Shown here: piece by piece, positions 19,264 through 31,769 of the stretch
Layout: each line of letters starts with the position of its first letter
Position numbering within the stretch: the first letter of the stretch is position 1
Source of the DNA: Dasypus novemcinctus
Taxonomy: Eukaryota; Chordata; Mammalia; Cingulata; Dasypodidae
Direction: 5' to 3'
Assembly (NCBI RefSeq): GCF_030445035.2
Contig: NC_092216.1
Location: forward strand, 11,409,405 to 11,473,404
DNA: 64,000 nucleotides
Notes under the pieces: model-generated
Database searches by the model: none
Seen by the model: only the letters and a program-made list of their open reading frames with translations
Told to the model about the DNA's origin: nothing
Translations under genes and position numbers: made by a program

Positions 19264-20231
19264 ATGACCAGAAAGCAACAAAAATTGACAAACCAAATCA
19301 GTAATCAGGAAAACATGGCTGAATCCAATCAACAAACTAAAAATCAGGAAGGGGAGCAGAACTTCGCACAAGCAATGAAAGATCTCACAACATTTATCAC
19401 CAACAAATTTGATGAAGTAATGAAAGAGGTTAACAACATGAAGAAAACACTGGGAGGGGAAATTGCAGACATATGCAAAAACATAACAGACATGATGGGA
19501 ATGAACACCACAGTTCAAGAAATCAAAAATACACTTGCAGCAAATATCAACAGACTAGAAGAGGCAGAGCAGAGAATTAGTGATGTGGAAGACAGTACAT
19601 CAGAAATCAAACAGATAGTAGAAGGGGTCGATAAAAAGATAGAAAAAATCCAGCTAGGATTGAGGGACCTGAATGACAATGCAAAACGCTCAAATATACG
19701 TATTATAGGTATTCCAGAAGGAGAAGAGAAGGGAAAGGGGTCAGAAGGAGTGTTGCAGGAAATAATGGCTGAAAACTTCCCAAATCTACTGAAAGAGACA
19801 GACATACATATCCAAGAAGCACAGCGCACTCCACTGGTCATAAACCCCAACAGGCCCACCCCAAGAAATATACTCATCAATTATCCAATGCTCAAAACAA
19901 AGAGAAAATCCTAAAAGCAGCAAGAGAAAAGAAAACCATCACATACAAGGGAAGCTCCATAACATTAAGTGCTGATTTCTCTTCTGAAACCATGGAGGCA
20001 AGGAGGCAGTGGTATGATATAGTCAAGGTACTAAAGGAAAAAAATTTCCAACCAAGAATACTCTATCCAGCTAAACTAGCATTCAAACATGATGGAGAGT
20101 TCAAAATATTTGCAGATAAACAGAAACTGAAAGAATATACCAACAAGAAACCTCCCCTTCAAGAAGTTCTAAAGGGAGTTCTGCAGGAAGAAAGGAAAAA
20201 ACAGGACAGGCAGAGTTGGAGGAGAGTATAA
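19264..20231 (+). pseudogene. L1-B ORF1 (ORF1p), one frameshift
   Basis: The ATG at 19264 opens 216 codons: a basic N-terminus, a long coiled coil (about residues 35-130) and the start of the RRM (IRIIGIPEGEE). A one-base loss near 19880 (catcaattatcc, where L1-A has tcaaattatcc) shifts the frame. The C-terminal domain continues in another frame (open from 19992) to the TAA at 20229-20231. ORF1p is the trimeric RNA chaperone of the L1 particle. Apart from the frameshift the copy is well preserved, so L1-B is fairly young but probably defective. Confidence 0.85.
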
Positions 20232-20306
20232 GAGCAACAAAAAAAGACAAACTAGATGGGGCAAAAAATTCAAACAAAATATGACAAACACAAATCCAAT
20301 AAAAAT

Positions 20307-23300
20307 ATGGCTAACACAAATAATTCCTTGAAAGCAATAACACTGAATGTCAATGGATTAAACTCACCTATCAAAAGATTCAGACTGGGACATTGGATAA
20401 GGAAATATGACCCATCTGTATGCTGTCTACAAGAGACGCATGGAGATTGAAAGTGAATGGCTGGAAAACAATCATAAAGCAAACAATAACCAAAAAAAGG
20501 CAGGAGTAGCTATATTAATATCAGACAAAATAGACTTTAAATGTGAAACAATTGTGAGAGACAGAGAAGGATACTACATTTTAGTGAAAGGGAAAATTTG
20601 TCAAGAAGATCGAACAATCATAAATATTTATGCTCCTAACAAGGGTGCCTCTAAGTATGTGAGACAAACGCTGGAAAAACTAAGTGAAACAATAGATGCA
20701 TCTACAATCATAGTGGGGGATTTTAATACACCACTATCTACCTTGGACAGAACATCTCAAAAGAGAATCACTAAAGAAACAAAATGTTTGAGCAGTATAT
20801 TAGAGGAGCTGGAGATAATAGACATATATAGATTATTACACCCAAACACAGCAGGATATACATTCTTCTCAAGCGCACATGGATCATTCTCCAAGATAGA
20901 CCATATGCTAGGCCACAAAGAAAGGCTGAATGAATTCAGAAAGATTGAAATCATAGAAAACAATATCTCTGACCACAGTGGAGTCAAGCTGGAAGTTTGC
21001 AAGGGACAGAGGCCCAGGTTTCACACCATGATTTGGAAATTAAACAGCACACTCTTAGAAAAACAGTGGGTCAAAGAGGAAATCTCAAAAGAAATCAATG
21101 ACTACCTTGAAACAAATGATAACGATAACACAACATACCAAAATTTATGGGATACAGCAAAAGCAGTACTGAGAGGGAAATTTATAGCCATAAATTCATA
21201 TATCAAAAAAGAAGAAAGAGCAAAAATTGAAGAATTAACTGCACATTTGAAGGAATTAGAAAAACAAAAACAAAGTGACCCGACAGGAAGAAGAAGGAAG
21301 GAAATAACAAGGATAAGAGCAGAACTAAATGAAATAGAAAATAAGAAAGCACTTGAAAAGATAAACAAGACCAAGAGCTGGTTTTTTGAGATCAACAAAA
21401 TTGACAAACCTTTAGCAAGACTAACAAAGAAAAAAAAGAGAGAAGATGCAAATACACAAAATAAGAAATGAGAAAGGAGATATCACCACTGACACCACAG
21501 AAATAAAGACTATCATAAGAGGATACTTTCAAAAACTATATTCCAACAAAAATGACAATTTAGAGGAAATGGACAAATTCCTAGAAACACATAAGCAACC
21601 CATACTGACGAAAGAGTAAATTGATGATCTTAACAAACCAATCACAAGCAGAGAGATAGAATCAGTCATTAAAAATCTCCCAACTAAGAAGAGCCCAGGG
21701 CCAGACGGCTTCACAGGTGAATTCTACAAAACATTCCGGGAAGAACTAACACCAATCCTGCTGAAACTATTCCAAAACATTGAAACAGATGGAACATTGC
21801 CGAACTCCTTCTATGATGCCAACATTACCCTAGTACCAAAGCCAAACAAAGACACCAAAAAAGGAAAATTACAGACCAATTTCTCTAATGAACCTAGATG
21901 CAAAAATACTCAACAAAATACTTCCTAATCATATTCAACAACACATTAAAAGAATTATACACCACGACCAAGTGGGATTTATTCCAGGTATGCAAGGATG
22001 GTTCAACATAAGAAAATCAATCAATGTAAAACACCATATAAACAGATTGAAGGAAAAAAATCACATGATTATATCTATAGATGCAGAAAAAGCATTTGAC
22101 AAAATACAGCACCCTTTCTTGATAAAAACACTCCAAAAGATTGGAACACAAGGAAATTTTTTGAACATGCTAAAGACTATATATGAAAAACCTACAGCCA
22201 ACATTGTTTATAATGGAGAAATCCTAAAATCCTTCCCTCTAAACTCAGGAACAAGACAAGGATGCCCATTGTCTCCACTCCTGTTTAACATTGTCTTAGA
22301 AGTACTTGCTCGAGCACTGAGGCAAGAACCAGATATCAAAGGCATTCAAATTGGAAAGGAAGAAGTCAAAATTTCATTATTTGAAGATGACATGATCCTA
22401 TACATAGAAAACCCTGAGAGATCTACAACAAAGCTTCTAGAACTCATAAATGAGTTTAGTAAAGTTGCAGGTTATAATATCAATGCGCAAAAGTCAGTAG
22501 CATTTCTGTACACCAATAATGAGCAAGATCAGGAGGAAATCAAGAAACAAATACCATTCACAATAGAAAATAAAAAAATCAAATACTTAGGAATAAATTT
22601 AACTAAAGAAGTAAAAAACTTATACACCGAGAACTATATAAGACTGTTAAAGGAAATTAAAGAAGACCTAAATAAATGGAAGAATATTCCTTGTTCATGG
22701 ATAGGAAGACTGAATATTATCAAGATGTCTATCCTACCAAAACTGATCTACACATTCAATGCAATCCCAATAAAAATCAACACACCCTTTTTTAAGGAGA
22801 AAAACTAACTATGAAATTTATTTGGAAAGAAAAGAGGCCACAAATAGCCAAAGACATACTGAAAAAGGAAAACGAAATTGGAGGAATCACACTACCTGAC
22901 TTCAAAACATACTACAAAGCTACAGTAGTGAAAACAGCATGGTATTGGCATAAGGAGAGACACACAGACCAATGGAATCGAATTGAAAGCTCTGATATAG
23001 AACCTCACATATATAGCCATATAATATTTGATAAAGCCACCAAACCCTCTCAACTGGGAGAGAGTGGCCTATTGAACAAATGGTGCCTGGAGAACTGGAT
23101 AGCCATATGTAGAAGAATGAAAGAGGATTACCATCTCACACCTTATACAAAGATCAACTCAAGATGGATCAAAGACCTAAATATAAGAGCCAAGACAATA
23201 AAAATCTTGGAAAGCAGTGTAGGGAAACATCTACAGGACCTAATAATAGGAAATGGCTTCATGAATATCACACCAAAAGCACGAGCAGCAAAAGAACTAA

Positions 23301-24097
23301 TAGATAAATGGGACTTCCTCAAAATTAAAGCCTTCTGCACCTCAAAGGAGTTTGTTAAGAAAGTAAAAAGGGAGCCTACACAGTGGGAGAAAATATTTGG
23401 CAACCATATATCTGATAAGAAACTTATAACTTGCATATATAAAGAACTCATATATCTTGAAAATAAAAAGATAAACAACCCATTTAAAAAATGGGAAAAA
23501 GATTTAAACAGACACTTCTCCAAAGAAGAAATACAAATGGCTAAAAAGCACATGAAAAAACTCTCCAAATCTCTAGCTATCAGGGAAATGCAAATCAAAA
23601 CTACAATGAGATACCATCTTACTCCCATAAGATTGGCAGCTATAAAAAAAACAGAAGAATACAAATGCTGGAGATGATGTGAAGAAAGGGGAACACTCAT
23701 CCACTGCTGGTGGGAATGCAGAAGGATCCAACCATTCTGGAGGACAGTTTGGCGGTTTCTTAAAACGCTAACCAAAGATTTGCCATATGATCCAGCAATA
23801 CCACTGCTGGGTATATACCCAGCAGAACTGAAAACAAGGACACAAACTGATATATGTACACCAATGTTCATAGCAGCATTGTTCACTACCGCCAAAAGTT
23901 GGAATCAACCCAAATGCCCATCAACAGATGAGTGGATCAATAAAATGTGGTATATACACACAATGGAATACTACGCGGCTGTAAGAACAAATACACTACA
24001 AACACACATGATAACATGGATGAATCTTGAGAACCTTATGTTGAGTGAAGCAACCCAGGCATTGAAGGACAAATACTACATGACCTCAATGATATGA
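20307..24097 (+). pseudogene. L1-B ORF2 (endonuclease, reverse transcriptase, C-rich domain), broken
   Basis: The ATG at 20307 begins MANTNNSLKAITLNVNGLN. The endonuclease motifs are visible (QET near 20435, GDFN near 20720, SDH near 20975). So are the RT blocks ([13 protein letters not shown] near 22085, [10 protein letters not shown] near 22250, FEDDMILY near 22380) and the C-terminal region with HCWWEC near 23705. Defects: a deletion of about 19 bp near 20440, an extra A near 21436, an indel near 21865, a 4-bp loss near 22797, and nonsense codons at 21617-21619 and 23675-23677 (GGA to TGA relative to L1-A). The catalytic FADD motif reads FEDD. Not functional. Confidence 0.88.
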
Positions 24098-26890
24098 AAT
24101 AAACAAGCTGCCTCAGAGAGTTAGAGACTGAATGATAGGCTTACAGGAAATCAGGGGGTGGAGGAAGGATGAGAGCCAACGTCTGCAGGGGTGGAATTTA
24201 TGATGAGCTGGTGGTAAGTATGAACACAAAGAAGAGATAAAATGGGGGCAAGGGGCTGCCTTTGGGGGGGCTTTGCGGGTTTGAGGGGGGCTGGGGATGG
24301 GCAGATGAGTAATATTGCCCAAAAAGTGGGGGGAGGGAAGGGTAGCATACGAACACAGGAGAGTGTCAGGTGTTGGTTGAGAGTAAAATGCTGAAAAAAT
24401 CGTATCAAAATATAATTAAGAGGGTTACCTGTTTAGGATGCTCGGAAGGGATGGCCCGATGCGGGACGGGCTCCTGGGGAATGTCTGAATGCTCATTTTG
24501 CCAGAGTGGGTGACACCATTGTGTAGAGACCCAAGTAGTGAGAGTGGGGGTGGACCCACATCCTGGGGAGGACTAATGCCATCAAATAGAGGGAACTGTA
24601 TCTCTCTGGAGAAAGGGTGGCTCCCAGGGCATTGGGGCAGCTGAGCAATTTAGGACCTGAACACTGTTGCAAGTATCTCTGGACGTGGCACCTCGGGAAA
24701 CGGAGGTTGGCTGTCACTGTGGGCATGAAGGGGATGGGAAAATGTATGTTAAATGTGTGAAACCAACATAAATGAGGGGTAAGAGAGGAGTTTCGTGAGA
24801 ATACACAAAGAAGGATATAAAATATGTAATATTACATCATAAACATATAGGGGACAACAGAATGACAATGTAAACCATAATGTAAAACATAGGATAACTA
24901 AAAATGTTAGAAAACTGCGTGTCCTAAAGTATGCATCACAATGTAAGCACAGATGTCACCTGGTTTGAAAGCTATTGTCTCAGACTATGTAAATCACTTT
25001 AAGTAAATATGTTGTGAATAGGTTGTAAGAGTATCGCTGTGGAAGGGAAAAGGTTTTGTAATGGATGTGTGGGAGTGCTGTATATTGCATACATGAATTG
25101 CTGTCATCTAGGGCTCTTGTGAAGAGAAGGTCAATAATTAGGGAGAGAAAAAGGAAAAGAAAAAGATAGGATGTAGAATTTTTCGAAGTCAACACGTATT
25201 CTATATCTAACCTTTAAACCCATCACTATATTCCATTTTGCTAGTAAGAGATCCTGACATGATATTGGGGCTTCAATATTCAGGAAGTTCTGGATCCCAG
25301 AGTGGTCCAACAATGGCAGCGGAGAAATACTGGTATGGGATACTATTGACAGGGGATATATGGCTGACAGGGAGCTATACAGGGCATATGTCCAGGGTGC
25401 ATGGTAATGTTTGGATATACTCATAGTGGCAACAATTAAAAACTAAAGCTGGGGGGGTACTGGGTCCCTGGCCAGGGGTGCTGTGCTGTGGTCCCTAGGG
25501 GAGCAGCAGCAGTCCCCCAAGTGCAGCGGCAAGGACCGAGAAGGAATGAAGGTCCAACAGTAAGCCCCTGATACTAATGACTATGCTTGTGAGCCTATAG
25601 GCCTGAAATAAGAACAAGGCCTAGAGCAGCACTGTGCCTGGGAATTTCCTCCTGACAGCCTTCATGTTACTCAAATGTGGCCAGTCTCGAAGCCTAACTC
25701 AGCATCTAAATGCAATGCCTTCCCCCCAGCGTGGGACATGACACCCGGGGATGAGCCTCCCTGAAACCGAGGGATCAATATCAACTAACAACTGATAATG
25801 CAACTGGAAAATGACCTTGAATTGAAGGTTCGATGCGGATCAGTAGAATATCCCTGTCTACATAGAATAACATGACTTTAAAATGCTGTTTGACCTAATG
25901 TAAGGGGGAAATAGAAAGGAGAAATGAGTTTATATGGCTATGAGTCTCTAAAAAAAAAGAGTCTGGAGGCTGTCAGAAGGATTGCCCTTATGCACAACTG
26001 AGCAGAGTCTAAGAGACAGATAAAGTAGATACAATCCCCAGGTATTAGTTCCTTTGAGGGGGCTAAAGGGACCCACGGGTTCTACAGTCATGGCAGATAG
26101 GGTTCACTGCCATGTCAGATGGCCCTTCTATGGAGCTGGTGTTTCTGAGTGATGAAACTGGACCCAGAGGGGATCTCTTTTCATAAGACTATCATGCTAC
26201 TTTACTGGAATTGTAGTTGGTATTGGGGTTTAAGATATATTTAGGGGATTGAATCTTTTTACTGACAATATGATAGCCAGGCCCTGAGCCTCAACAGACT
26301 CCAGCTCCTACAATCTGAATTATTGGACTCACCTCACTCAGCTAAGATGGAGTTGAAGAAGGGCAACCACCACACCATGGAGCCTAGAGTGCCTACAACT
26401 GAAAGCAGGAGGATTGCATCCAGTAACCATGTGGAATCTGAGCCTCCTCTTGACATAGAGGTGCAACGGACACAACCAATCCAAGGACCTCAGAGAAAAG
26501 GTGGCAATGGAGTGGGATAAGTGGACGTGGTGGCTGTTGGGTATGGGGAATGGCAGGAAGAGATGAGATGTGGAGGTGCCTTTGGGACTTGGAGTTGCCC
26601 TGGATGGTGCTTCAGGGGCAATCACCGGACATTGTAAATCCTCCCAGGGTTCACTGGATGGAATGGGGGAGAGTGTGGGCCATGATGTGGACCAATGACC
26701 ATGAGGTGCAGAGATACCCAGAGATGTACTTACCAAATGCAATGGATGGGTCATGATGATGGGAGTGAGTGTTGCTGGGGGGGTGGGGAGGGGTGCGGTG
26801 GGGGTGGTGTGGTTGAATGGGTCCTCATATTTTTTTAATGTAATATTTTTACAAAATCAATTTTAAAAAATCAAAAAATAAAAAATAAAA
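24098..26890 (+). mobile_element. L1-B 3'UTR (about 2.8 kb) and A-rich tail
   Basis: An unusually long 3'UTR, also seen complete in L1-A (31770-34580) and in part in L1-C, L1-G and older copies. It contains G-rich tracts (24243-24310 and 26776-26818), a recurrent small ORF (26347-26520), and a terminus tttttaatgtaatattttt followed by an A-rich tail to 26890. The right TSD follows at 26891-26900. The subfamily is the same as L1-C and distinct from L1-A and L1-G. Confidence 0.88.
26347..26520 (+). CDS. Recurrent small ORF in the L1 3'UTR (L1-B copy), unknown function
   Basis: The ATG at 26347 opens 57 codons (MELKKGNHHTMEPRVPTTES...). The same frame is open at 6707-6868 (L1-G), 33992-34156 (L1-A) and, longest, on the minus strand at 34708-35115 (L1-C). 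A decayed relative is visible in L1-D at 54634-54837. I know no L1 protein with this sequence. Openness in several copies may be chance or relatedness and does not prove that a protein is made. Confidence 0.3.
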   Translation: MELKKGNHHTMEPRVPTTESRRIASSNHVESEPPLDIEVQRTQPIQGPQRKGGNGVG

Positions 26891-26900
26891 AAGACTAGAC
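26891..26900. repeat. 10-bp TSD of L1-B, right copy
   Basis: aagactagac, matching 17159-17168. L1-A resumes with aaagaagctaaggaactg. Confidence 0.9.
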
Positions 26901-26941
26901 AAAGAAGCTAAGGAACTGATTAAACCCATCAAGATAAAATG

Positions 26942-27901
26942 ATGACCAGACAGCAACAAAAAACTATAAACCAAAACAATAAGCAGGAAAACATGGCTGA
27001 ATCCAATGAACAAACTAAAAACCAGGAAGGGGAGCAGAACTTCGCACAAGTAATTAAAGATTTCAGAACATATATCAGAGACAAATTTAATAAAGTAAAG
27101 GAAGAGTTTAACATATGAAGACAACAATTGGAGAGGAAATTGCAGACATACATAAAAAGTTAACAGATATGATGGGAATGAACACCACAATTCAAGAAAT
27201 CAAAAATACACTTGCAGCAAATAGCAGATTAGAAAAGGCAGAGCAGAGAATTAGCGATGTGGAAGACAGTACATCAGAAATCAAATAGATAGTAGAATTG
27301 ATCGATAAAAAGATAGAAAAAATCCAGCTAGGACTTAAGGACCTGAATGACAATGCAAAAGCACAAACATATGTATTATAGGCATCCCAGAAGAAGAGAA
27401 GGGAAAGGGGTCATAAGGGATGTTGCAGGAAATAAGGGCTGAAAACTTCCCAAATCTACTGAAAGAGACAGATGTACATATCCAAAAGCACAATGCACCC
27501 CAAACATCATAAACCCCAACAGGTCTACCCCAAAACATATACTTGTCAAATTATCCAATGTACAAGACAAAGAGAAAATACAAAAAGCAGCAAGGGAAAA
27601 GAAAACCATCACAGACAAGGGAATCTCCATAAGATTAAGTGCTTATTTCTCATCTGAAACCATGTAGGCAAGAAGGCAGTGGTATGATATAGTCAAGGTA
27701 CTAAAAGAAAAAATTTCCAACCAAGAATACTCTACCCAGCTAAACGAGCATTCAAAACTGATGGAGAGTTCAAAATATTCACAGATAAACAGAAATTGAA
27801 AGAGTATGCCAATAAGAAAACTACCCTTCAAGAAATATTAAAGGGAGTTCTGCAGGAAGAATGGAAAAAAACAGGACAGGCAGGGTTGGAGGAGAGTATA
27901 A
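26942..27901 (+). pseudogene. L1-A ORF1, broken
   Basis: The ATG at 26942 corresponds to the L1-B ORF1 start; the TAA at 27899-27901 corresponds to its stop. Several indels and stops lie between (for example the frame closes near 27118 and 27288). Coiled-coil, RRM and C-terminal regions can be followed in different frames. More decayed than L1-B, consistent with L1-A being the older host. Confidence 0.85.
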
Positions 27902-27964
27902 GAGCAATAAAAAAGAAAAAGAAGAAGAAAAAAAAATTATGACAAGCACAAGTCCAATCAAAAT

Positions 27965-30900
27965 ATGGCTAACATCAATAATTCCTTGAAAGTAATAACA
28001 CTGAATGTCAACAGATTATACTCACCTATCAAAATAATGAGACTGCAACATTGGATAAGGAAATATGACCCATCTATATGCTGTCTACAAGACACATATC
28101 TTAGAGCCAGAGATTCATGGAGGCTGAAAGTGAATGGTTGGAAAACAATCTTACAAGCAAATAATAACCAAAAGAAGGCAGGAGTAGCAATATTAATATC
28201 AGAAAAATAGACTTTAAATGTAAAACAATTGTGAGAGACAAAGAAGGGTACTACATATTAGTGAAAGGGACAATCTGTCAAAAAGAATGAACAATCATAA
28301 ATATTTATGCTCCTAACAAGGGCGCTTCTAAATACGTGAGGCAAATGCTAGAAAAACTAAGTGAAAGAATAGATGCATCTACAATTATAGGGGGGATTTT
28401 AATATACGACTATCAACTGTGGACAGAACATCTCAAAAGAGAATCACTAAAGAAACAAAACATTTGAACAGTGTATTAGAGGAGCTGGATCTAATAGACA
28501 TATACAGATCATTACACCCGAATACAGCAGGATGTACATTTTTCTCAAGTGCACATGGATCATTCTCCAAGATAGACAATATGGTAGGCCACAGAGAAAG
28601 GCTTAATGAATTCAGAAAAATCAAAATCATACAAAATAATATCTCTGACCACAGTGGAGTGAAGCTGGAAATCTGCAAGGGCCAGAGGACCAGATTTCAC
28701 ACCAAGATATGGAAATTAAACAGCACACTCTTAGAAAAACAGTGGGGCAAAGAGGAAATCTCAAAAGAAATCAATAACTACCTTGAAAGAAATGATAATG
28801 ATACCACAACATACCAAAACTTATGGGATGCAGCAAAAGCAGTACTGATAAGGAAATTTATAGCAATAAATTCATACATCCAAAAAGAAGAAAGAGCAAA
28901 AATTGAAGAACTAACTGCATATTTGGAGGAATTAGTAAAAAAACAACAAGTAATCTCACAGGAAGAAGAAAGAAAGAAAGAACAAAGATAAGAGCAGAAC
29001 TAAATGAAATAGAAAATAAGAAAGCACTTGAAAAGATAAACAAAACCAAGAGCTGGTTTTTTGAAAAGATCAATAAAATTGACAAACCTTTAGTGAGACT
29101 AACAAAGAAAAAAAGAGAGAAGATGCAAATACACAAAATAAGAAATGAGAAAGGAGATATCACCACTGACCCCACAGAAATAAAGACTATCATAAGAGGA
29201 TATTTTGAAAAACTATATTCCAAGAAAATGACAATTCAGAGGAAATGGACAACTTCCTAGAAACACATAAGCAGCCTATATTGATGAAAGAAGAAATTGA
29301 TGATCTCAACAAACCAATCACAAGTAAAGAGATAGAAACAGTCACTAAAAACCTCCCAACTAAGAAGAGCCCAGGGCCAGACGGCTTCACAGGTGAATTA
29401 CACAAAACGTTCCAGAAAGAACTAACACCAATCCTGCTGAAACACTTCCAAAAAATCAAAACAGAAGGAACATTGCCTAACTCATTCTATGATGCCAACA
29501 TTACCCTAGTACCAAAGCCAAACAAAGACACCGCAAGAAAGGAAAATTACAGACCAATTTCTCTAATGAGTGTAGATTCAAAAATACTTAACAAAATACT
29601 TGCTAATCATATTCAACAACACATTAAACGAATTATAGACCACAACTAAGTGGGATTCATTCCATGTATGCAAGGATGATTCAACATAAGAAAATCAATC
29701 AATGTAATACAACATATAAACAAATTGAAGGAAAAAAATCACATGGTTGTATATGTTGATGCAGAAACAGCATTTGACAAAATACAGCACCCTTTCTTGA
29801 TAAAAACACTCCAAAAGTTTGGAATACAAGAGAATTTTTTGAACATGATAAAGAGTATATATGAAAAACCCACAGCCAACATCGTTTACAATGGAGAAAT
29901 CCTAAAACCCTACCCTCTAAATTCAGGAGCAAGACAAGGATGCTCACTCTCTCCCCTTCTATTTAAGATTGTCTTAGAAGTACTTGCTTGAGCATTGAGG
30001 CAAGAAACAGATATAAAAGGCATTCAAATTGGAAAGGAAGAAGTCAAAATTTCATTACTGCAGATGACATGATCCTTTACATAGAAAACCCTGAGAGGTC
30101 TACAACAAAGCTTCTAGAACTCATAAATGAGTTTAGTAAAGTTGCAGGTTATAAGATCAATGCACAAAAGTCAGTAGCATTTCTGTACACCAATCATGAG
30201 CAAGATCAGGAGGAAATCAAGAAACAAAAACCATTCACAATAGTAAATTAAAAAATCAAATATTTAGGAATAAATTTAACTAAAGATGTAAAAAACTTAT
30301 ACACCGAGAACTACACAAGACTGCTCAAGGAAATCAAAGAATACCTAAATAAATGGAAGAATATGCCATGTTCATGGATAGGATGACTAAATATTTTTAA
30401 GATGTTTACCTACCAAAACTGATTTACACATTCAATGCAATCCCAATAAAAATCAACAAAGCCTTCTTTAAGGAACTAGAAAAACTAACTATGAAATTTA
30501 TTTGGAAAGGAAAGAGACCCCGAATAGCCAAATACATATTGAAAAAGAAAAACAGAATTGCAGGAATCACACTACCTGACTTCAACACATACTACAAAGC
30601 TACAGTAGTGCAAACAGCATGGTATTGGCATAAGGAGAGACACACAGACCAATGGAATCGAATTGAAAGTTCTGATATAGAACCTCATATATATAGCCAT
30701 ATAATATTCGATAAAGTCACCAAACCCTCTCAATGGGGAGAGAATGGCCTATCAACAAATGGTGCCTGGAGAACTGGATAGCCATATGTAGAAGAATGAA
30801 AGAGGATTACCATCTCACACCTTATACAAAGATCAACTCAAGATGGATCAAAGACCTAATTATAAGAGCCAAGACCATAAAGACCTTGGAAAGCAGTGTA

Positions 30901-31769
30901 GGGAAACATCTACAAGACCTTGTAATAGGAAATGACTTCATGAATGTCACACCCAAAGCACGAGCAGCAAAAGAACAAATAGATAAATGGGACTTCCTCA
31001 AAATTAAAGCCTTCTGCACCTCAAAGGAGTTTGTCCAGAAAGTAAAAAGGAAGCCTATATAATGGGAGAAAATATTTGGCAACCATATACCCGATAAGAG
31101 TTAAAACTTACATATATAAAGAACTCCTTTATCTTTAAAATAAAGATAAACAACCCATTTAAAAAATGGGAAAAAGATTTAAACAGACACCTATCCAAGA
31201 AGAAATACAAATGGCTAAAATACACATGAAAAAATCCTCCAAATATTTAGCTATCAGGGAAATGCAAATCAAAACTACAATGAGATACCATCTTACTCCC
31301 ATAAGATTGGCAGCTATTAAAAAGAGAAGAATACAAATGCTGGAGAGGATGTGAAGAAATGGGAACACTCATTCACTGCTGGTGGGAATGCAGAAGGATC
31401 CAACCATTCTGGAGGACAGTTTGGTGGTGTCTCAAAAAACTAACCATAGATTTGCCATATGACCCAGCAATTCCAGTGCTGGGTGCATACCCAGCAGAAC
31501 TGAAGGCAGGGCCACAAACCGATATATGTACACCAATGTTCATAGAAGCATTGTTCACTATCACCAAAAGTTGGAGTCGACCCAAATGCCCATCAACAGA
31601 TGAGTGGATCAATAAAATGTGGTATATACATACAATGGAATACTACTCGGCTTTAAGAACAAATACAGTACAAACACACGTGATAACATGGATGAATCTT
31701 GAGAACCTTATGTTGAGTGAAGCAACCCAGGCATTGAAGGACAAATACTACATGACCTCAATGATATGA
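27965..31769 (+). pseudogene. L1-A ORF2, broken
   Basis: The ATG at 27965 begins MANINNSLKVITLNVNRL. The endonuclease motif QDT (for QET) appears near 28090, the GDFN region is frameshifted near 28393, and SDH lies near 28650. The RT has [10 protein letters not shown] near 29930 and ADDMILY near 30060 after a one-base loss in the preceding phenylalanine codon. The C-terminus has HCWWEC near 31375. Multiple frameshifts and stops are present. The FADD catalytic aspartates are retained, unlike the A-to-E change in L1-B. Confidence 0.87.

Noticed and set aside
20407..21471. A 354-codon frame as a functional endonuclease gene
   Set aside because: It is the ORF2 endonuclease part of L1-B, entered through a frameshift after a deletion near 20440. 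The conserved N-terminal residues are in another frame.
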